A stretch of DNA of 64,000 nt from Comamonas koreensis (GCF_014076495.1 NZ_CP043575.1:310001-374000); one strand, 5' to 3'. Numbered from the stretch's first letter, positions 8,411 through 16,877 are shown. Program-made: numbers and translations. Notes: generated by a model not told the origin, from the sequence alone.

Positions 8411-9190
8411 TCAATAAGTGCCCGGATACTCGCCCCCATCGATCAGCCAGCTCTGCCCGGTCACATAGCCGGTGTGCTGCGATGCCAGGTAGGCGATCAG
8501 CGCGCCGACTTCTTCGGGCTGGCCAAAGCGGCCTGCGGGGTTGGCGGCCTCGCGGCTTTGACGCACCTGGGCCGGCGAGCGGCCGCTTTGCTGGGCGAGC
8601 TTGTGGATGTGGCGAGCCTGGGCATCGGTGTCGAACGCGCCGGGCAGCACATTGTTGATGGTGACGTTGTGGCGCACCGTCTGGCGAGCCAGGCCCGCGA
8701 CAAAGCCGACCAGTCCCGAACGCGCGCCGTTGGACAGGCCCAGCTCGGCATGCGCCGCCTTGACGCTGCGCGAGACGATATTGATGATGCGCCCATAGCC
8801 GCGCTGCTGCATGCCATCGACCACGCGGCGCATCATGTCGATGGGGCCGACCATCATCATGTCCAGCGCCTCGTGCCAGGTCTCATCGCTCCAGTCACGG
8901 AAGTCACCGGGCGGGTAGCCGTCCGAGTTGTTGACCAGAATGTCCGGCTGCGGGCAGGCAGCCAATGCCGCTTCGCGGCCCGCCTTCTTGGTGATGTCAG
9001 CCACCACATAGCGCACCGTGCGGCCACATTCGGCAGTCAAAGCCTGCGCTGCTGCCTGCAAGCTGCTTTCGGTGCGCGCGGCGATCACCACGTCCACCCC
9101 TTCCAGCGCCAGCTGGCGCGCGGCGGCATAGCCCATGCCCTTGCTGCCGCCCCAGACCAGCGCGGCCTTGCCCGTTAATCCCAGATCCAT
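8411..9190 (-). CDS. SDR-family oxidoreductase with atypical active site
   Basis: 259 residues from the ATG at 9190. The Rossmann fold carries the cofactor motif GGSKGMG near residue 15, NSDGYPP in place of the usual NNAG, and the C-terminal signature GQSWLIDGGEYPGTY. The catalytic YxxxK is missing: where classical SDRs read YxxSK this protein reads LGLSN within ELGLSNGARSG, although the preceding serine (IVSRS) is kept. Related atypical SDRs exist, but activity may differ from simple dehydrogenation. It is the last gene of the minus-strand operon that starts with the diiron oxidase, 11 bases after the reductase gene. Confidence 0.85.
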   Translation of the reverse strand: MDLGLTGKAALVWGGSKGMGYAAARQLALEGVDVVIAARTESSLQAAAQALTAECGRTVRYVVADITKKAGREAALAACPQPDILVNNSDGYPPGDFRDWSDETWHEALDMMMVGPIDMMRRVVDGMQQRGYGRIINIVSRSVKAAHAELGLSNGARSGLVGFVAGLARQTVRHNVTINNVLPGAFDTDAQARHIHKLAQQSGRSPAQVRQSREAANPAGRFGQPEEVGALIAYLASQHTGYVTGQSWLIDGGEYPGTY

Positions 9191-9201
9191 GGTGTGGTTC
9201 C

Positions 9202-10236
9202 TCAGCTTTGTTCGCTCAACTCGGCCACGGCGGCCGCTTCGTTCTGGAAGATGAAGCTGTCGCTGTAGATCTTGTCCAGCGCCGCGCCCGACAGCGCCAT
9301 CAGCGCCTTCGCATCGGCAATCATAGAGGGCGATCCGCACAGATAGATCGAATGCTCGGACAGGTCCTCGAAGTCCTCGGCAATGGCGTCCTGCACATAG
9401 CCACGCCGGCCGGTCCAGCGATCGGACGGGCGCGAGAGCACCGGCACAAAAGTGAACTCATAGAGCTGCCCGGCCCAGGCCGCGATCTCATCGAGCAAAT
9501 ACAGATCGGCCTCACTGCGCATGCCCCAGTAGAAGTGGATCGGCGGGCAGTCGGCATCGCCCAGCAGCGATTCAAGAATCGCCTTGATCGGCGCAAAGCC
9601 GGTGCCGGTGGCGGCAAACACCATCGGCTGGTAGTCCTGCGCGCGGTAGTAAAAGCTGCCGTGGGGCAGTTCCACCTCCAGCACATCGCCCACTGCCATC
9701 GTCGCCAGCAGGCCATCGGTAAAGCGCCCGCCGGCAATCCTGCGGATCTGCAGGCTGACGCGCCGGCCCTGCGGCGGCGTGGCCATCGAGAAGCTGCGGT
9801 ACGCGCCACCGGGCAGGCAGATGTTCAGGTACTGGCCGGGCACATAGCGCAGGCCATGGTCCTCGGGCAGGTCGAGCGCCAGGTGGTAGATATTGGGCGT
9901 GTGCATGCGCAGCTCGGCCACGGTGGCCTGCACGCGGGTGGGCGCGGAGCTGTCCGGCCCGGTCGCGATGCTGATGACCAGATCGGACTGCGCCCGGGCC
10001 TGGCAGGCCAGCGCATAGCCCTGGGTGTGCTCCTCTTCACCCATGGCCAGCGGCAGCTCGCCGTCGGCATAGGCAAACTCGCCCTCTTCGACCTTCATGC
10101 GGCAGCTGCCACAGCCGCCAAAGGTGCAGTCATGGGGCAGCGCCACGCCCTGGCGCGTGGCGGCGTCAAGCACCGATTCATCGGCACCCACGTCAAACGA
10201 TTGCTGCGTCTGCAGCCACTGTACGCGGTAGTTCAT
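9202..10236 (-). CDS. ferredoxin-NAD(P)H reductase with fused 2Fe-2S domain
   Basis: 344 residues. Residues 1-90 are a plant-type 2Fe-2S ferredoxin with ligands C37, C42, C45 and C78. Residues about 100-340 are an FNR-like module with the flavin motif RSFS and the nicotinamide site GTGFAPIKA. The architecture equals reductase components of bacterial oxygenases (phenol hydroxylase, benzoate dioxygenase and CDP-6-deoxyglucoseen reductase types), which pass electrons from NAD(P)H to an iron enzyme. Placement in the operon with a diiron oxidase, opposite two ferredoxins, supports an electron-supply role here. Confidence 0.9.
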   Translation of the reverse strand: MNYRVQWLQTQQSFDVGADESVLDAATRQGVALPHDCTFGGCGSCRMKVEEGEFAYADGELPLAMGEEEHTQGYALACQARAQSDLVISIATGPDSSAPTRVQATVAELRMHTPNIYHLALDLPEDHGLRYVPGQYLNICLPGGAYRSFSMATPPQGRRVSLQIRRIAGGRFTDGLLATMAVGDVLEVELPHGSFYYRAQDYQPMVFAATGTGFAPIKAILESLLGDADCPPIHFYWGMRSEADLYLLDEIAAWAGQLYEFTFVPVLSRPSDRWTGRRGYVQDAIAEDFEDLSEHSIYLCGSPSMIADAKALMALSGAALDKIYSDSFIFQNEAAAVAELSEQS

Positions 10237-10273
10237 CGCAGACCTCGTGCGCTATGCGCTGGTAGGTTGGTGC

Positions 10274-10750
10274 TTATTTCTTGATATCGGCCTGCACCAG
10301 CACATCGGCGGTGGCGCCCAGGTGGTCTTTCAGCGCCTGCAAGGCAGCCACGCCACAGGCGGTGTCCTGCTCGCCATTGCCGCCCGACAGGCCCACGCCG
10401 CCAATCACCTCGCCGTTGACGACGATGGGGTAGCCGCCAACGAAGACCGCAAACTTGCCCTCAAAGCTCCACTGGATGCCAAAGGCCTCGTTGCCCGGCA
10501 ACGCCGGCCCGTTGGGCAAGGTGTTGAACAGGTGCGTGGAGCGCTTGTGTCCCGCTGCCGTGAAGGCCTTGTTCCAGGCGATCTGCGGGCCGGTGACGCG
10601 GGCGCCATCCATGCGCTCGAGCACCAGCGGAAAGCCGCCTTCGTCGGTGATGCAGACCGTCTCGGTCACGCCAATTTCCTTGGCCTTGGCCAGCGCGGCC
10701 AGGGACATCACACGGGCTTCTGCCAGTTCCAGTTTCAGTGCGCTTTTCAT
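10274..10750 (-). CDS. GlcG/HbpS-family protein
   Basis: 158 residues with the family's features: an N-terminal helix, ITDEGGFPLVLERMDGA, and the glycine-rich end GGVGLSGGNGEQD. GlcG/HbpS proteins form oligomers, some bind heme or cobalamin-like cofactors, and many are encoded beside oxidoreductases; their molecular role is mostly unclear. It is third in the minus-strand operon, between the aldehyde dehydrogenase and the reductase. The glc genes at 20.5-23 kb have their own transcription unit, so this copy probably serves the diiron-oxidase pathway. Confidence 0.8.
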   Translation of the reverse strand: MKSALKLELAEARVMSLAALAKAKEIGVTETVCITDEGGFPLVLERMDGARVTGPQIAWNKAFTAAGHKRSTHLFNTLPNGPALPGNEAFGIQWSFEGKFAVFVGGYPIVVNGEVIGGVGLSGGNGEQDTACGVAALQALKDHLGATADVLVQADIKK

Positions 10751-10775
10751 CGTGTTTCCTCTTGCAGTCAGGGGT

Positions 10776-12233
10776 TCAGATACCGCGGTAGACGGTCTTG
10801 ATCTGGGTAAAAAATTCCAGGCCGGCGCGGCCGGACTCGCGGAAGGTGGAGGTGCTGGAGTTCTTCAGCCCGCCAAAGGGCGCATTGACCAGGTTGCCGG
10901 TGGTCGTGCGGTTGATCTTGACGGTGCCCGCCTGGATCTCGTTGGTGAACACATGCATGTAGCGCGGGTTCATCGTGACGATGCTGGCCGACAGGCCGTA
11001 CTGCGAGTCGTTGGCCTGGCGCAGCGCGTCGTCAAAGTCGGCGACTTCGATGATCGCCAGCACCGGGCCGAAGATCTCCTCCTGCGCAATGCGCATGCTG
11101 TTCTTCACATCGGTGAACACTGCGGGCGACAGGTAGTAGCCATGGTCGAACTCGCCGCCGGTGAGCCGCTCGCCGCCGCAGAGCCAGCGGGCCTCGCTCT
11201 TGCCGATGTCGATGTAGCGCTGCACGGTCTGCAGCTGCTTTTCCGTCGCCAAGGGGCCCAGGTCCATGCCCGGCGCCATGCCGTTGCCGATCTTGAGCTG
11301 GGACACGCGCGTGAGCAGCTTGTCGGTAAAGGCCGCCTTGACGCTGGGCACCACCAAGATGCGGCTGGTGCCGGTGCAGGCCTGGCCGGTGAGCGAGAAG
11401 CCGCCCTTGATCGCCAGGTCCACCGCCAGGTTGAGGTCGGCGTCCTCCATCACGATCAGTGGGTTCTTGCCGCCCAGCTCCATCTGCAAGCGGGTGGACA
11501 GGTGCACGGTGCGGTGGATCTGGGTGCCGGCCGTCGTCGAGCCGGTGAACGAGATCGCGCGGATGGCCTGCGAATTGGTGATCACCGGCCCCACCTCGCC
11601 AGCGCGGCCGGTGACGCAGTTGACCACGCCTGGCGGTACACCCGCCTGCTCCAGCGCCTCAACCAGGCGCAGACCCGAGAGCGGTGCATCCGACGAGGGC
11701 TTGAACACCACCGTGTTGCCGGTGATCAGCGCCGGCGCCAGCTTGCGCGCCGGGATGGACGCGGGGAAGTTCCAGGGCGAGATCACCGTCACCACGCCCA
11801 GCGGCTCGCGGTGGCTGAACACATGCATGTTGGCATCGTCCTGCGGGTAGGTCTCGCCGCCCAGGGTCTGGCCTTCGGTGGCATAAAAACGAAAGGTTTG
11901 TGCGCTGCGCAGAAACTCGTCGCGCGCCTGGCTCAGCTGCTTGCCCTCCTCGCGCGTCAGTTCCTGGGCAAACTGCTCCACGTTCTGCTCCAGGTAGCTG
12001 GCCGCATCGTTGAGGATCTTGGCGCGCTTGCCAATGGCCAGCTTGCGCCAGCCGTCAAAGGCCTTTTGCGCGGCCTGCACCGCCGCCTCGGCGTCAGCCG
12101 GGCCCGAGGCCTGAAAACGCCCCACCACATCGCGGGTATCGGCGGGGTTGAGGTTGTCAAAGGTGCTGCCCAGCAGGCAGGGCACCCAGGCGCCGTCGAT
12201 ATAGTTCAGAAACGTTTGCACGGTGTCGGCCAT
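10776..12233 (-). CDS. aldehyde dehydrogenase (NAD(P)-dependent)
   Basis: 485 residues from the ATG at 12233; upstream in-frame sequence overlaps the diiron oxidase gene and has no start support. The catalytic cysteine is C286 (GQACTGTSR), the general base E252 (MELGGKNP), and the cofactor region reads SPWNFPASIP and FTGSTTAG. It oxidises an aldehyde to the acid. Sequence style is near semialdehyde dehydrogenases of the alpha-ketoglutaric semialdehyde group, a weak hint. It is second in the operon behind the diiron oxidase and may act on the aldehyde released by it. Confidence 0.92.
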   Translation of the reverse strand: MADTVQTFLNYIDGAWVPCLLGSTFDNLNPADTRDVVGRFQASGPADAEAAVQAAQKAFDGWRKLAIGKRAKILNDAASYLEQNVEQFAQELTREEGKQLSQARDEFLRSAQTFRFYATEGQTLGGETYPQDDANMHVFSHREPLGVVTVISPWNFPASIPARKLAPALITGNTVVFKPSSDAPLSGLRLVEALEQAGVPPGVVNCVTGRAGEVGPVITNSQAIRAISFTGSTTAGTQIHRTVHLSTRLQMELGGKNPLIVMEDADLNLAVDLAIKGGFSLTGQACTGTSRILVVPSVKAAFTDKLLTRVSQLKIGNGMAPGMDLGPLATEKQLQTVQRYIDIGKSEARWLCGGERLTGGEFDHGYYLSPAVFTDVKNSMRIAQEEIFGPVLAIIEVADFDDALRQANDSQYGLSASIVTMNPRYMHVFTNEIQAGTVKINRTTTGNLVNAPFGGLKNSSTSTFRESGRAGLEFFTQIKTVYRGI

Positions 12234-12325
12234 GGTCGGGAGGTCTTGGAGGGGTGAGGGAGGTCGGTCACAGCGGCGGCCGCCAGGGGCGCGCCGCTGC
12301 GCGGGGCAAAGGGGTGCCGCCAGGC

Positions 12326-13063
12326 TCAGGCGGCCAGCAGCTCTTCCTGCGAGATTTGCAGGTCCTTGGCGACATAGTCGTGGTAGAGCGCCGTGGTGTA
12401 GAGCAGGCGCATCTGGGCACCGATCTCGCAGATGCGCAGGCATTTGGCTTGCAGCTCGGGCGTGTTGGCGTGCTCGAGCACGATCTGGTAGCCGCGCTCG
12501 CCATGGATTTCGTCAGAGACGATGTGCAGGTCAAAGAACTCGACCTCTTCATCGGTAAAGCCGTACTTGTCACGCAAGGTGGGCGTCTGCTTGCGGTAGA
12601 TCGACGGCACCTGCGACTCCAGGCCCACGACCAGGCCGGCCACCGCGACCACCGGGTCTTCGCGCATCGCAATCGCATAGCACCAGGACTGCAGGCCGCG
12701 TGTGGTGGGCGACATATTGTTGGGGTCCACGACGCGCTCGCGCGTCGTGCCGCAGGCTTCGGCAAAGCGGATCAGCAGATCGGTGTGGCGGTCGCCACCA
12801 ATCTCCTCCTCATACATATTGGCCAGCAGAAAGTCCTTGGCCTCTGTCATATGGTCTGGCGTGCGGGCATACAGATAGCCCAGGTAGTCGGCAAACGGGC
12901 CTACATAGTGGTAGTGGTTCTCGGCCCAGCGCGCCAGGTGCTCACGGCTCAGGCGGCCTGTGGCCCAGGCCACGCTGAAAGGGGCCTTGTTGGCGCTCTT
13001 GCCCTTGATGGCATTTTCAAGCGCAGCGCGGAATTCGTCGCGGTTCATCAATGTGCTGGTCAT
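12326..13063 (-). CDS. heme-oxygenase-like diiron oxidase (HDO; TenA/PqqC/CADD fold)
   Basis: 245 residues from the ATG at 13063, which has AGAGGA eight bases before it. The helical protein keeps the six-ligand pattern of heme-oxygenase-like diiron oxidases: E86 and H93 (EEEIGGDRH), E149 (VVGLES), and H180, D184, H187 (HIVSDEIH). Spacing closely matches that in Chlamydia CADD and relatives, whereas TenA thiaminases lack this set. Family members use O2 for C-C cleavage, N-oxygenation or desaturation. It is the first gene of its operon, downstream of a GntR-type palindrome, and is surrounded by ferredoxin, reductase and aldehyde dehydrogenase genes. The substrate is unknown. Confidence 0.8.
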   Translation of the reverse strand: MTSTLMNRDEFRAALENAIKGKSANKAPFSVAWATGRLSREHLARWAENHYHYVGPFADYLGYLYARTPDHMTEAKDFLLANMYEEEIGGDRHTDLLIRFAEACGTTRERVVDPNNMSPTTRGLQSWCYAIAMREDPVVAVAGLVVGLESQVPSIYRKQTPTLRDKYGFTDEEVEFFDLHIVSDEIHGERGYQIVLEHANTPELQAKCLRICEIGAQMRLLYTTALYHDYVAKDLQISQEELLAA

Positions 13064-13127
13064 GGCGGGTTCCTCTGAAATGTTGGAGTCGTCGCCCAAG
13101 TCAAACCGATCCAAGCGACGAAGTTAG

Positions 13128-13141
13128 AATACTGTATACAG
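13128..13141 (-). promoter_or_regulatory. candidate GntR operator A (upstream of diiron oxidase operon)
   Basis: Read on the minus strand as CTGTATACAGTATT, with a perfect ten-base palindrome core at 13132-13141. It lies about 65 bases upstream of the diiron oxidase start and closely resembles four other sites around this cluster. Confidence 0.65.
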
Positions 13142-13327
13142 AAAACATGGTCAATGTTTTCACACCCCATTCCGCCTCAGTGCTTACCCCTATCTCCAGC
13201 AAATCTCAGAGGTAAGCATCGTCTTCTCATAGCCACAATTCCTTGATATTCCATCATTTTCAGGTGCGCCAATGCAGCCCCAATTCCCACTGCATCAGGT
13301 TATCCCTAATACATCCACAACATCCGT

Positions 13328-13342
13328 TTGTATACAGTATAC
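13328..13342 (+). promoter_or_regulatory. candidate GntR operator B (upstream of ferredoxin operon)
   Basis: TTGTATACAGTATAC, a near-perfect inverted repeat ending 23 bases before the first ferredoxin start. The 302-base intergenic region 13064-13365 thus has one copy for each divergent operon. Confidence 0.68.
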
Positions 13343-13365
13343 GTAATTGCAATGCGGAGAAGCCC

Positions 13366-13731
13366 ATGCCCCAGATCACCTTTCACAAGAACGGCCAGAC
13401 CTTCCAAGGCGAGGTCAAGACCGGCGCCAACCTGGTGGTGCGCGCGGGGATCAAGCAGTTCCCCTATCCCCACCTGGCCTACCAGTGCGGCATGGGCAAG
13501 TGCGCCACCTGCGCCTGCAAGGTGCTGGCGGGGGCTGAGCACCTGCCGGCGCCGAACTGGAAAGAAAAGAAGCAGCTGGGCGCGCACCTGGACCAGGGCT
13601 TTCGCCTGGTCTGCCAGCTCTGGCCCGAGCAGGACCTGGAGCTGGAACAAGTGCCGCTGCCGGCCACCAACGCCGGCGCCGCCAGCGCCACCCAGCCCGC
13701 AGGCACAGCGCCCGCCACCCCTGCAGCCTGA
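13366..13731 (+). CDS. 2Fe-2S ferredoxin
   Basis: 121 residues from the ATG at 13366, with GCGGAGAAG just upstream. Ligands are C41, C46, C49 (CGMGKCATC) and C83 (RLVCQLW); an extra C51 follows. After residue 95 there is an Ala/Pro-rich tail. Plant-type ferredoxins carry one electron from a reductase to an oxygenase. It is the first gene of the plus-strand operon controlled by operator B and is a likely electron donor for the diiron oxidase. The aspartate/glutamate content is lower than in classical ferredoxins, so its redox partner may be specialised. Confidence 0.9.
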   Translation: MPQITFHKNGQTFQGEVKTGANLVVRAGIKQFPYPHLAYQCGMGKCATCACKVLAGAEHLPAPNWKEKKQLGAHLDQGFRLVCQLWPEQDLELEQVPLPATNAGAASATQPAGTAPATPAA

Positions 13732-13740
13732 GGAGCGCCC

Positions 13741-14070
13741 ATGTTTGTGATCTTGACCAGCAAGCCCGGCCAGTACCGCACGCAGGCCAATGCCGACATC
13801 AGCCTGCTCGAAGCCTGGGACTACCACTTTTGCGGCCGCCTGCTGGCCCACTTTGCCGTGGGCGAGTTGCTGCGCGAGACCAAGGTCCAGGTGATCGAGG
13901 ATGGCCCCGGCGGCACCACCAACCAGGTGCCATCCAAGTTTCTGGAGCGCTTTGACTCGCTGGAGCAAGCGCGTAGCGAGCTGCAGCACCTGTGCCAGTT
14001 CGGCGCGCTCGATGCCACCCTGACCCCGGCACCCCTCACCGCCCCGCCAGCCACCCCATCCGCTGCCTGA
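13741..14070 (+). CDS. 109-residue protein of unknown function between two ferredoxins
   Basis: Starts MFVILTSKPGQYRTQANADI, with a compact alpha/beta-like first 85 residues and an Ala/Pro/Thr-rich tail similar in composition to that of the preceding ferredoxin. Features include EAWDYHFCGRLLAHFAVGEL and a central EDGPGGTTNQVPSKF. I do not recognise a family. It has tight spacing to both ferredoxin genes (9 bases either side), so it is co-translated with them. It may be an oxygenase accessory or coupling protein, which is inference from position only. Confidence 0.7.
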   Translation: MFVILTSKPGQYRTQANADISLLEAWDYHFCGRLLAHFAVGELLRETKVQVIEDGPGGTTNQVPSKFLERFDSLEQARSELQHLCQFGALDATLTPAPLTAPPATPSAA

Positions 14071-14079
14071 TTGCCCCGT

Positions 14080-14370
14080 ATGCCCACCATCACCTTTGTC
14101 AGCAACGACAACAAGACCGTCGAAGCCCCGGAAAACAGCAACCTGCTGCGCGTGTCGCTGCGCGAGAAAGGCGGCATCCCCTTCAAATGCGGCGGGGGCC
14201 TGTGCGGCACCTGTAAATGCCGCATCGAGGAAGGACTGGCCCACACCGATGCCATCAAGGCCAAGGAGCGCAAGCATTTCAGCGACGAAGAGTTTGCCGC
14301 CGGCCACCGCCTGGCCTGCCAGACCTTTGTCAACGGCGACATCAAGGTCAGCTGGGTGCGACCCGCATGA
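14080..14370 (+). CDS. second 2Fe-2S ferredoxin
   Basis: 96 residues. Ligands C37, C42, C45 (KCGGGLCGTCKC) and C80 (RLACQTF). It differs clearly from the first ferredoxin and lacks the disordered tail, so the two are not a recent duplication. The ATG at 14080 is preferred to a TTG nine bases upstream. The stop overlaps the next gene as ATGA. Two distinct ferredoxins plus a reductase in one regulon suggests either two electron-transfer steps or two terminal enzymes. Confidence 0.9.
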   Translation: MPTITFVSNDNKTVEAPENSNLLRVSLREKGGIPFKCGGGLCGTCKCRIEEGLAHTDAIKAKERKHFSDEEFAAGHRLACQTFVNGDIKVSWVRPA

Positions 14371-15113
14371 GTGCCTGGACGGCGATGGCCGAGCAGCTCT
14401 CCTGGGGCCGCTACCTGGCCATGGGCCTGATGGTGCTCGCGGGCGCTGCGATGCAGGGCGTGGGCGGCCTGGGCTATGCGATGTTCTGCGCGCCGCTGGC
14501 GGCGATCTTTTTCCCCGAGCTGGTGCCCGGCCCGCTGCTGGCCGTGGGCGCGCCGCTGGCCTTGCTGGCCTATCTGCGCGAGCGCGAGGCGCTCAACCAC
14601 CAGGTCGCTGCCGCCACCTTGGTGGGCCGCGTCATCGGCACCTTTGCGGCCACCGGCCTGCTGGTGCTGTTCAGCACCCATGCGCTGTCCATTCTGTTTG
14701 CGGTGCTGATCCTGGCAGCCGTCTGCCTCAGCACCATGGGCTGGCGCGTGCAGCCCAGCACCACCAACCTGTCGATTGCCGGTGTGGCCAGCGGCATCAT
14801 GGGCACGATCACCGCCGCCGGCGGCCCGCCGTTTGCGATTGCGATGCAGCACCTGGCACCGGCGACGATGCGCTCGACGCTGGGCGTGGTCTTTTTTGCC
14901 GGCACCATCGTCTCGCTCAGCGCGCTGGCCTGGGTCGGCCGCATGGGCAGTGACCAGTGGCTGCTCAGCCTCGTGCTGCTGCCCTGGATGCTGGGCGGTT
15001 TTCTCGCCTCCAACCGCCTGGCCCGCCATATCTCCAAGGCCACCATCCGCCGCTGGCTGCTGGGCACCGCCGCCGTCAGCGCCTGCATCATCCTGCTGCG
15101 CGTCTGGCTCTGA
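14367..15113 (+). CDS. TauE/SafE-family membrane transporter
   Basis: 248 residues, about eight transmembrane helices, with the two half-repeats typical of the family (GAAMQGVGGLGYAMFCAPLA early and GIMGTITAAGGPPFAIAMQH late). TauE/SafE proteins move sulfite, sulfonates or organic acids out of, sometimes into, the cell. It is translationally coupled to the second ferredoxin (ATGA overlap). It may export a product of the pathway; the substrate cannot be read from sequence. Confidence 0.85.
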   Translation: MSAWTAMAEQLSWGRYLAMGLMVLAGAAMQGVGGLGYAMFCAPLAAIFFPELVPGPLLAVGAPLALLAYLREREALNHQVAAATLVGRVIGTFAATGLLVLFSTHALSILFAVLILAAVCLSTMGWRVQPSTTNLSIAGVASGIMGTITAAGGPPFAIAMQHLAPATMRSTLGVVFFAGTIVSLSALAWVGRMGSDQWLLSLVLLPWMLGGFLASNRLARHISKATIRRWLLGTAAVSACIILLRVWL

Positions 15114-15150
15114 GCGCATTCCCCCACCAACCCATCACCCCACACACACC

Positions 15151-16077
15151 ATGCTGCACATCACCGATGCCATGGTGGACACCCTGGTGTCCACCGACCA
15201 AGCCCTGCAGGCCATGCACCGCGCCTTTGCCGCCTTTGGGGCGGGCGAGGCAGCGATGCAAGCGCGCGAGCGCACCGATGCCGGGGGCGTCAAGCTGTCC
15301 ACGCTGGGGGCCGTCATCCCCGCGCAAGGGGTGACCGGCGCCAAGGTCTACACCACCATTGCCAGCCAGTTCAACTTTGTCATCCTGCTGTTTTCCACCG
15401 AGACTGGCGCGCCGCTGGCCACCTTGGATGCCAATGCGATCACGCGCCTGCGCACCGCCGCCACCACGGTGCTGGTGGCCCAGCACCTGGCGCCCGCCAA
15501 CGCGCGCCATCTGTTTTTGTGCGGCGCTGGCGTGCAGGGCCTCGCCCATGCGCAGCAGATGGTGCAGCAATTCGGGCTGCAGCGCATCGATGTGTTTGAC
15601 CCCTATGCGCCCAGCGGCCTTGAAGCACGCCTGGCGCAGCTCACCGGTTTGCCCGAGGCGCAGATCCGCCGCGTGGCGCACACCCAGGGCGTGGGCGAGG
15701 CCGACATCATCGTCACCGCCTCACGCGCCAAAGAGCCGCTGTTCAACGGCGCGCATGTCGCCCCCCATGCGCTGGTCGCCGCCATTGGCTCCAGCCTGCC
15801 CCACACCCGCGAGCTCGACGATGCCTTGCTGGCGCGCGCGCAGCTGATTGCGGTGGAATGGAAAAAGCAGGCAACGAGCGAAGCAGGCGACCTGGTGCTG
15901 GCCGACCCGGGTCTGTCGCTCGCAGACAAACTGGTGGAGCTGGGTGATATCGTCAGCGGCCGCCATGCCGTCAGCGCGCAGCCGGGCCTCCGGCTGTACA
16001 AGGCCGTGGGCGTGGGTTTGGAAGATATTGCGCTGGCTGGCGTGGCCTACCAGAACTACCTGGCCAGCCAATCGTAA
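15151..16077 (+). CDS. ornithine cyclodeaminase/mu-crystallin family protein
   Basis: 308 residues. N-terminal substrate domain with GGVKLSTLG and GAKVYTT, then a Rossmann domain with the dinucleotide motif CGAGVQGLAHAQ. Family members include ornithine cyclodeaminase, alanine dehydrogenase and ketimine reductases, all acting on the C-N bond of amino or imino acids. This is the last gene of the plus-strand ferredoxin operon, 37 bases after the TauE gene, with no clear ribosome site. Its presence hints that the pathway handles an amino acid or cyclic imine. Confidence 0.85.
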   Translation: MLHITDAMVDTLVSTDQALQAMHRAFAAFGAGEAAMQARERTDAGGVKLSTLGAVIPAQGVTGAKVYTTIASQFNFVILLFSTETGAPLATLDANAITRLRTAATTVLVAQHLAPANARHLFLCGAGVQGLAHAQQMVQQFGLQRIDVFDPYAPSGLEARLAQLTGLPEAQIRRVAHTQGVGEADIIVTASRAKEPLFNGAHVAPHALVAAIGSSLPHTRELDDALLARAQLIAVEWKKQATSEAGDLVLADPGLSLADKLVELGDIVSGRHAVSAQPGLRLYKAVGVGLEDIALAGVAYQNYLASQS

Positions 16078-16086
16078 ACGGGAAAC

Positions 16087-16740
16087 TCAGGGCTCGATGC
16101 CGGCCGCGTTGTAGATATGGCGCGCGGCCAGCAGGCCGGCCAGCTCGGGATCGCCCTTGATCACGGCGCGCAGGATGGCGGCATGCTCTTCCCAGTTCTG
16201 CGGCGCACGCGCCTGGCTGCGCGGCGCAAACAGCACCTCGGTGCGGTCGCGCAAGGACAGCATCACCTCTTGCAGCACCGAGTTGGCGGCAATCTTGCCC
16301 AGCGCCAGGTGGAACTTCTGGTTCAGCACAGCCAGCACATCGCCATCGCCGGAATGGGCGTTCTTGGTGCCTTCGGCCAGCAAGGCCTCCAGCGCGGCAA
16401 TCTGCTCGGGGTCATGGCGCTTGGCAGCCAGGCGTGCGTTGAGCGCCTCCAGGGTGGCGCGCACTTCGACCAGCTCGCGCAGCAGATCGCCATGGAACTT
16501 GGCAACCGAGGCACCGCGCCGGGGCTCGATGATCACCAGGCCGCTGGCCGCCAGCTGGCGCAAGGCCTCACGCACGGGCATGCGCGAGACGGAAAACTCC
16601 TCGGACAGACGCTCTTCCACCAGCCGCTCGCCCGAGGCCAGCTCGCCCGACATGATCTTCTCGCGCAAGGCCTCCACCAGCTGCTGGGTCAGCGGCGAGT
16701 GGTTGAGTCCAGGTTTTTTGTCTCCGTTGGCAATGGGCAT
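16087..16740 (-). CDS. GntR/FadR-family transcriptional regulator (FCD domain)
   Basis: 217 residues. Winged helix at about 15-75 (SGERLVEERLSEEFSVSRMP, VREALRQLAASGL), then an FCD effector domain with the metal-type ligand set N140, H144, H186 and H208. Such regulators usually repress catabolic genes until a carboxylate-type ligand binds. It stands inside the cluster, and palindromes of the GntR size class (TTGTATAC-N3-ATACAA) precede four neighbouring units, making it the probable regulator of the whole 8.4-20.5 kb region. Confidence 0.9.
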   Translation of the reverse strand: MPIANGDKKPGLNHSPLTQQLVEALREKIMSGELASGERLVEERLSEEFSVSRMPVREALRQLAASGLVIIEPRRGASVAKFHGDLLRELVEVRATLEALNARLAAKRHDPEQIAALEALLAEGTKNAHSGDGDVLAVLNQKFHLALGKIAANSVLQEVMLSLRDRTEVLFAPRSQARAPQNWEEHAAILRAVIKGDPELAGLLAARHIYNAAGIEP

Positions 16741-16860
16741 GAAAGTCGGTCCGTTGGGTACGTTGCAAGCCCCAGGGCCAGCGCATTGGCTGCAATGCGC
16801 CGCTCAGGGTCGCGCCCAGTTTACATGCCCAGCCAGGGTTTGCAGCGTCTTTGCCTTGCC

Positions 16861-16877
16861 TTGTATACAGAAATCTG
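16861..16877 (+). promoter_or_regulatory. partial GntR site C
   Basis: TTGTATACAGAAATCTG keeps the left half-site exactly but has a degenerate right half. It lies 120 bases upstream of the gntR start and just past the small gene at 16881, a sensible place for autoregulation. Weaker than sites A, B, E and F. Confidence 0.4.

Noticed and set aside
9202..10236. Calling the ferredoxin reductase a phenol hydroxylase component
   Set aside because: Architecture fits, but no hydroxylase subunits (phenol hydroxylase alpha/beta/gamma) occur in the window.
12326..13063. Calling the diiron oxidase a TenA thiaminase or a PqqC
   Set aside because: The six metal ligands fit the oxidase subgroup and there are no thiamine or pqq genes nearby.
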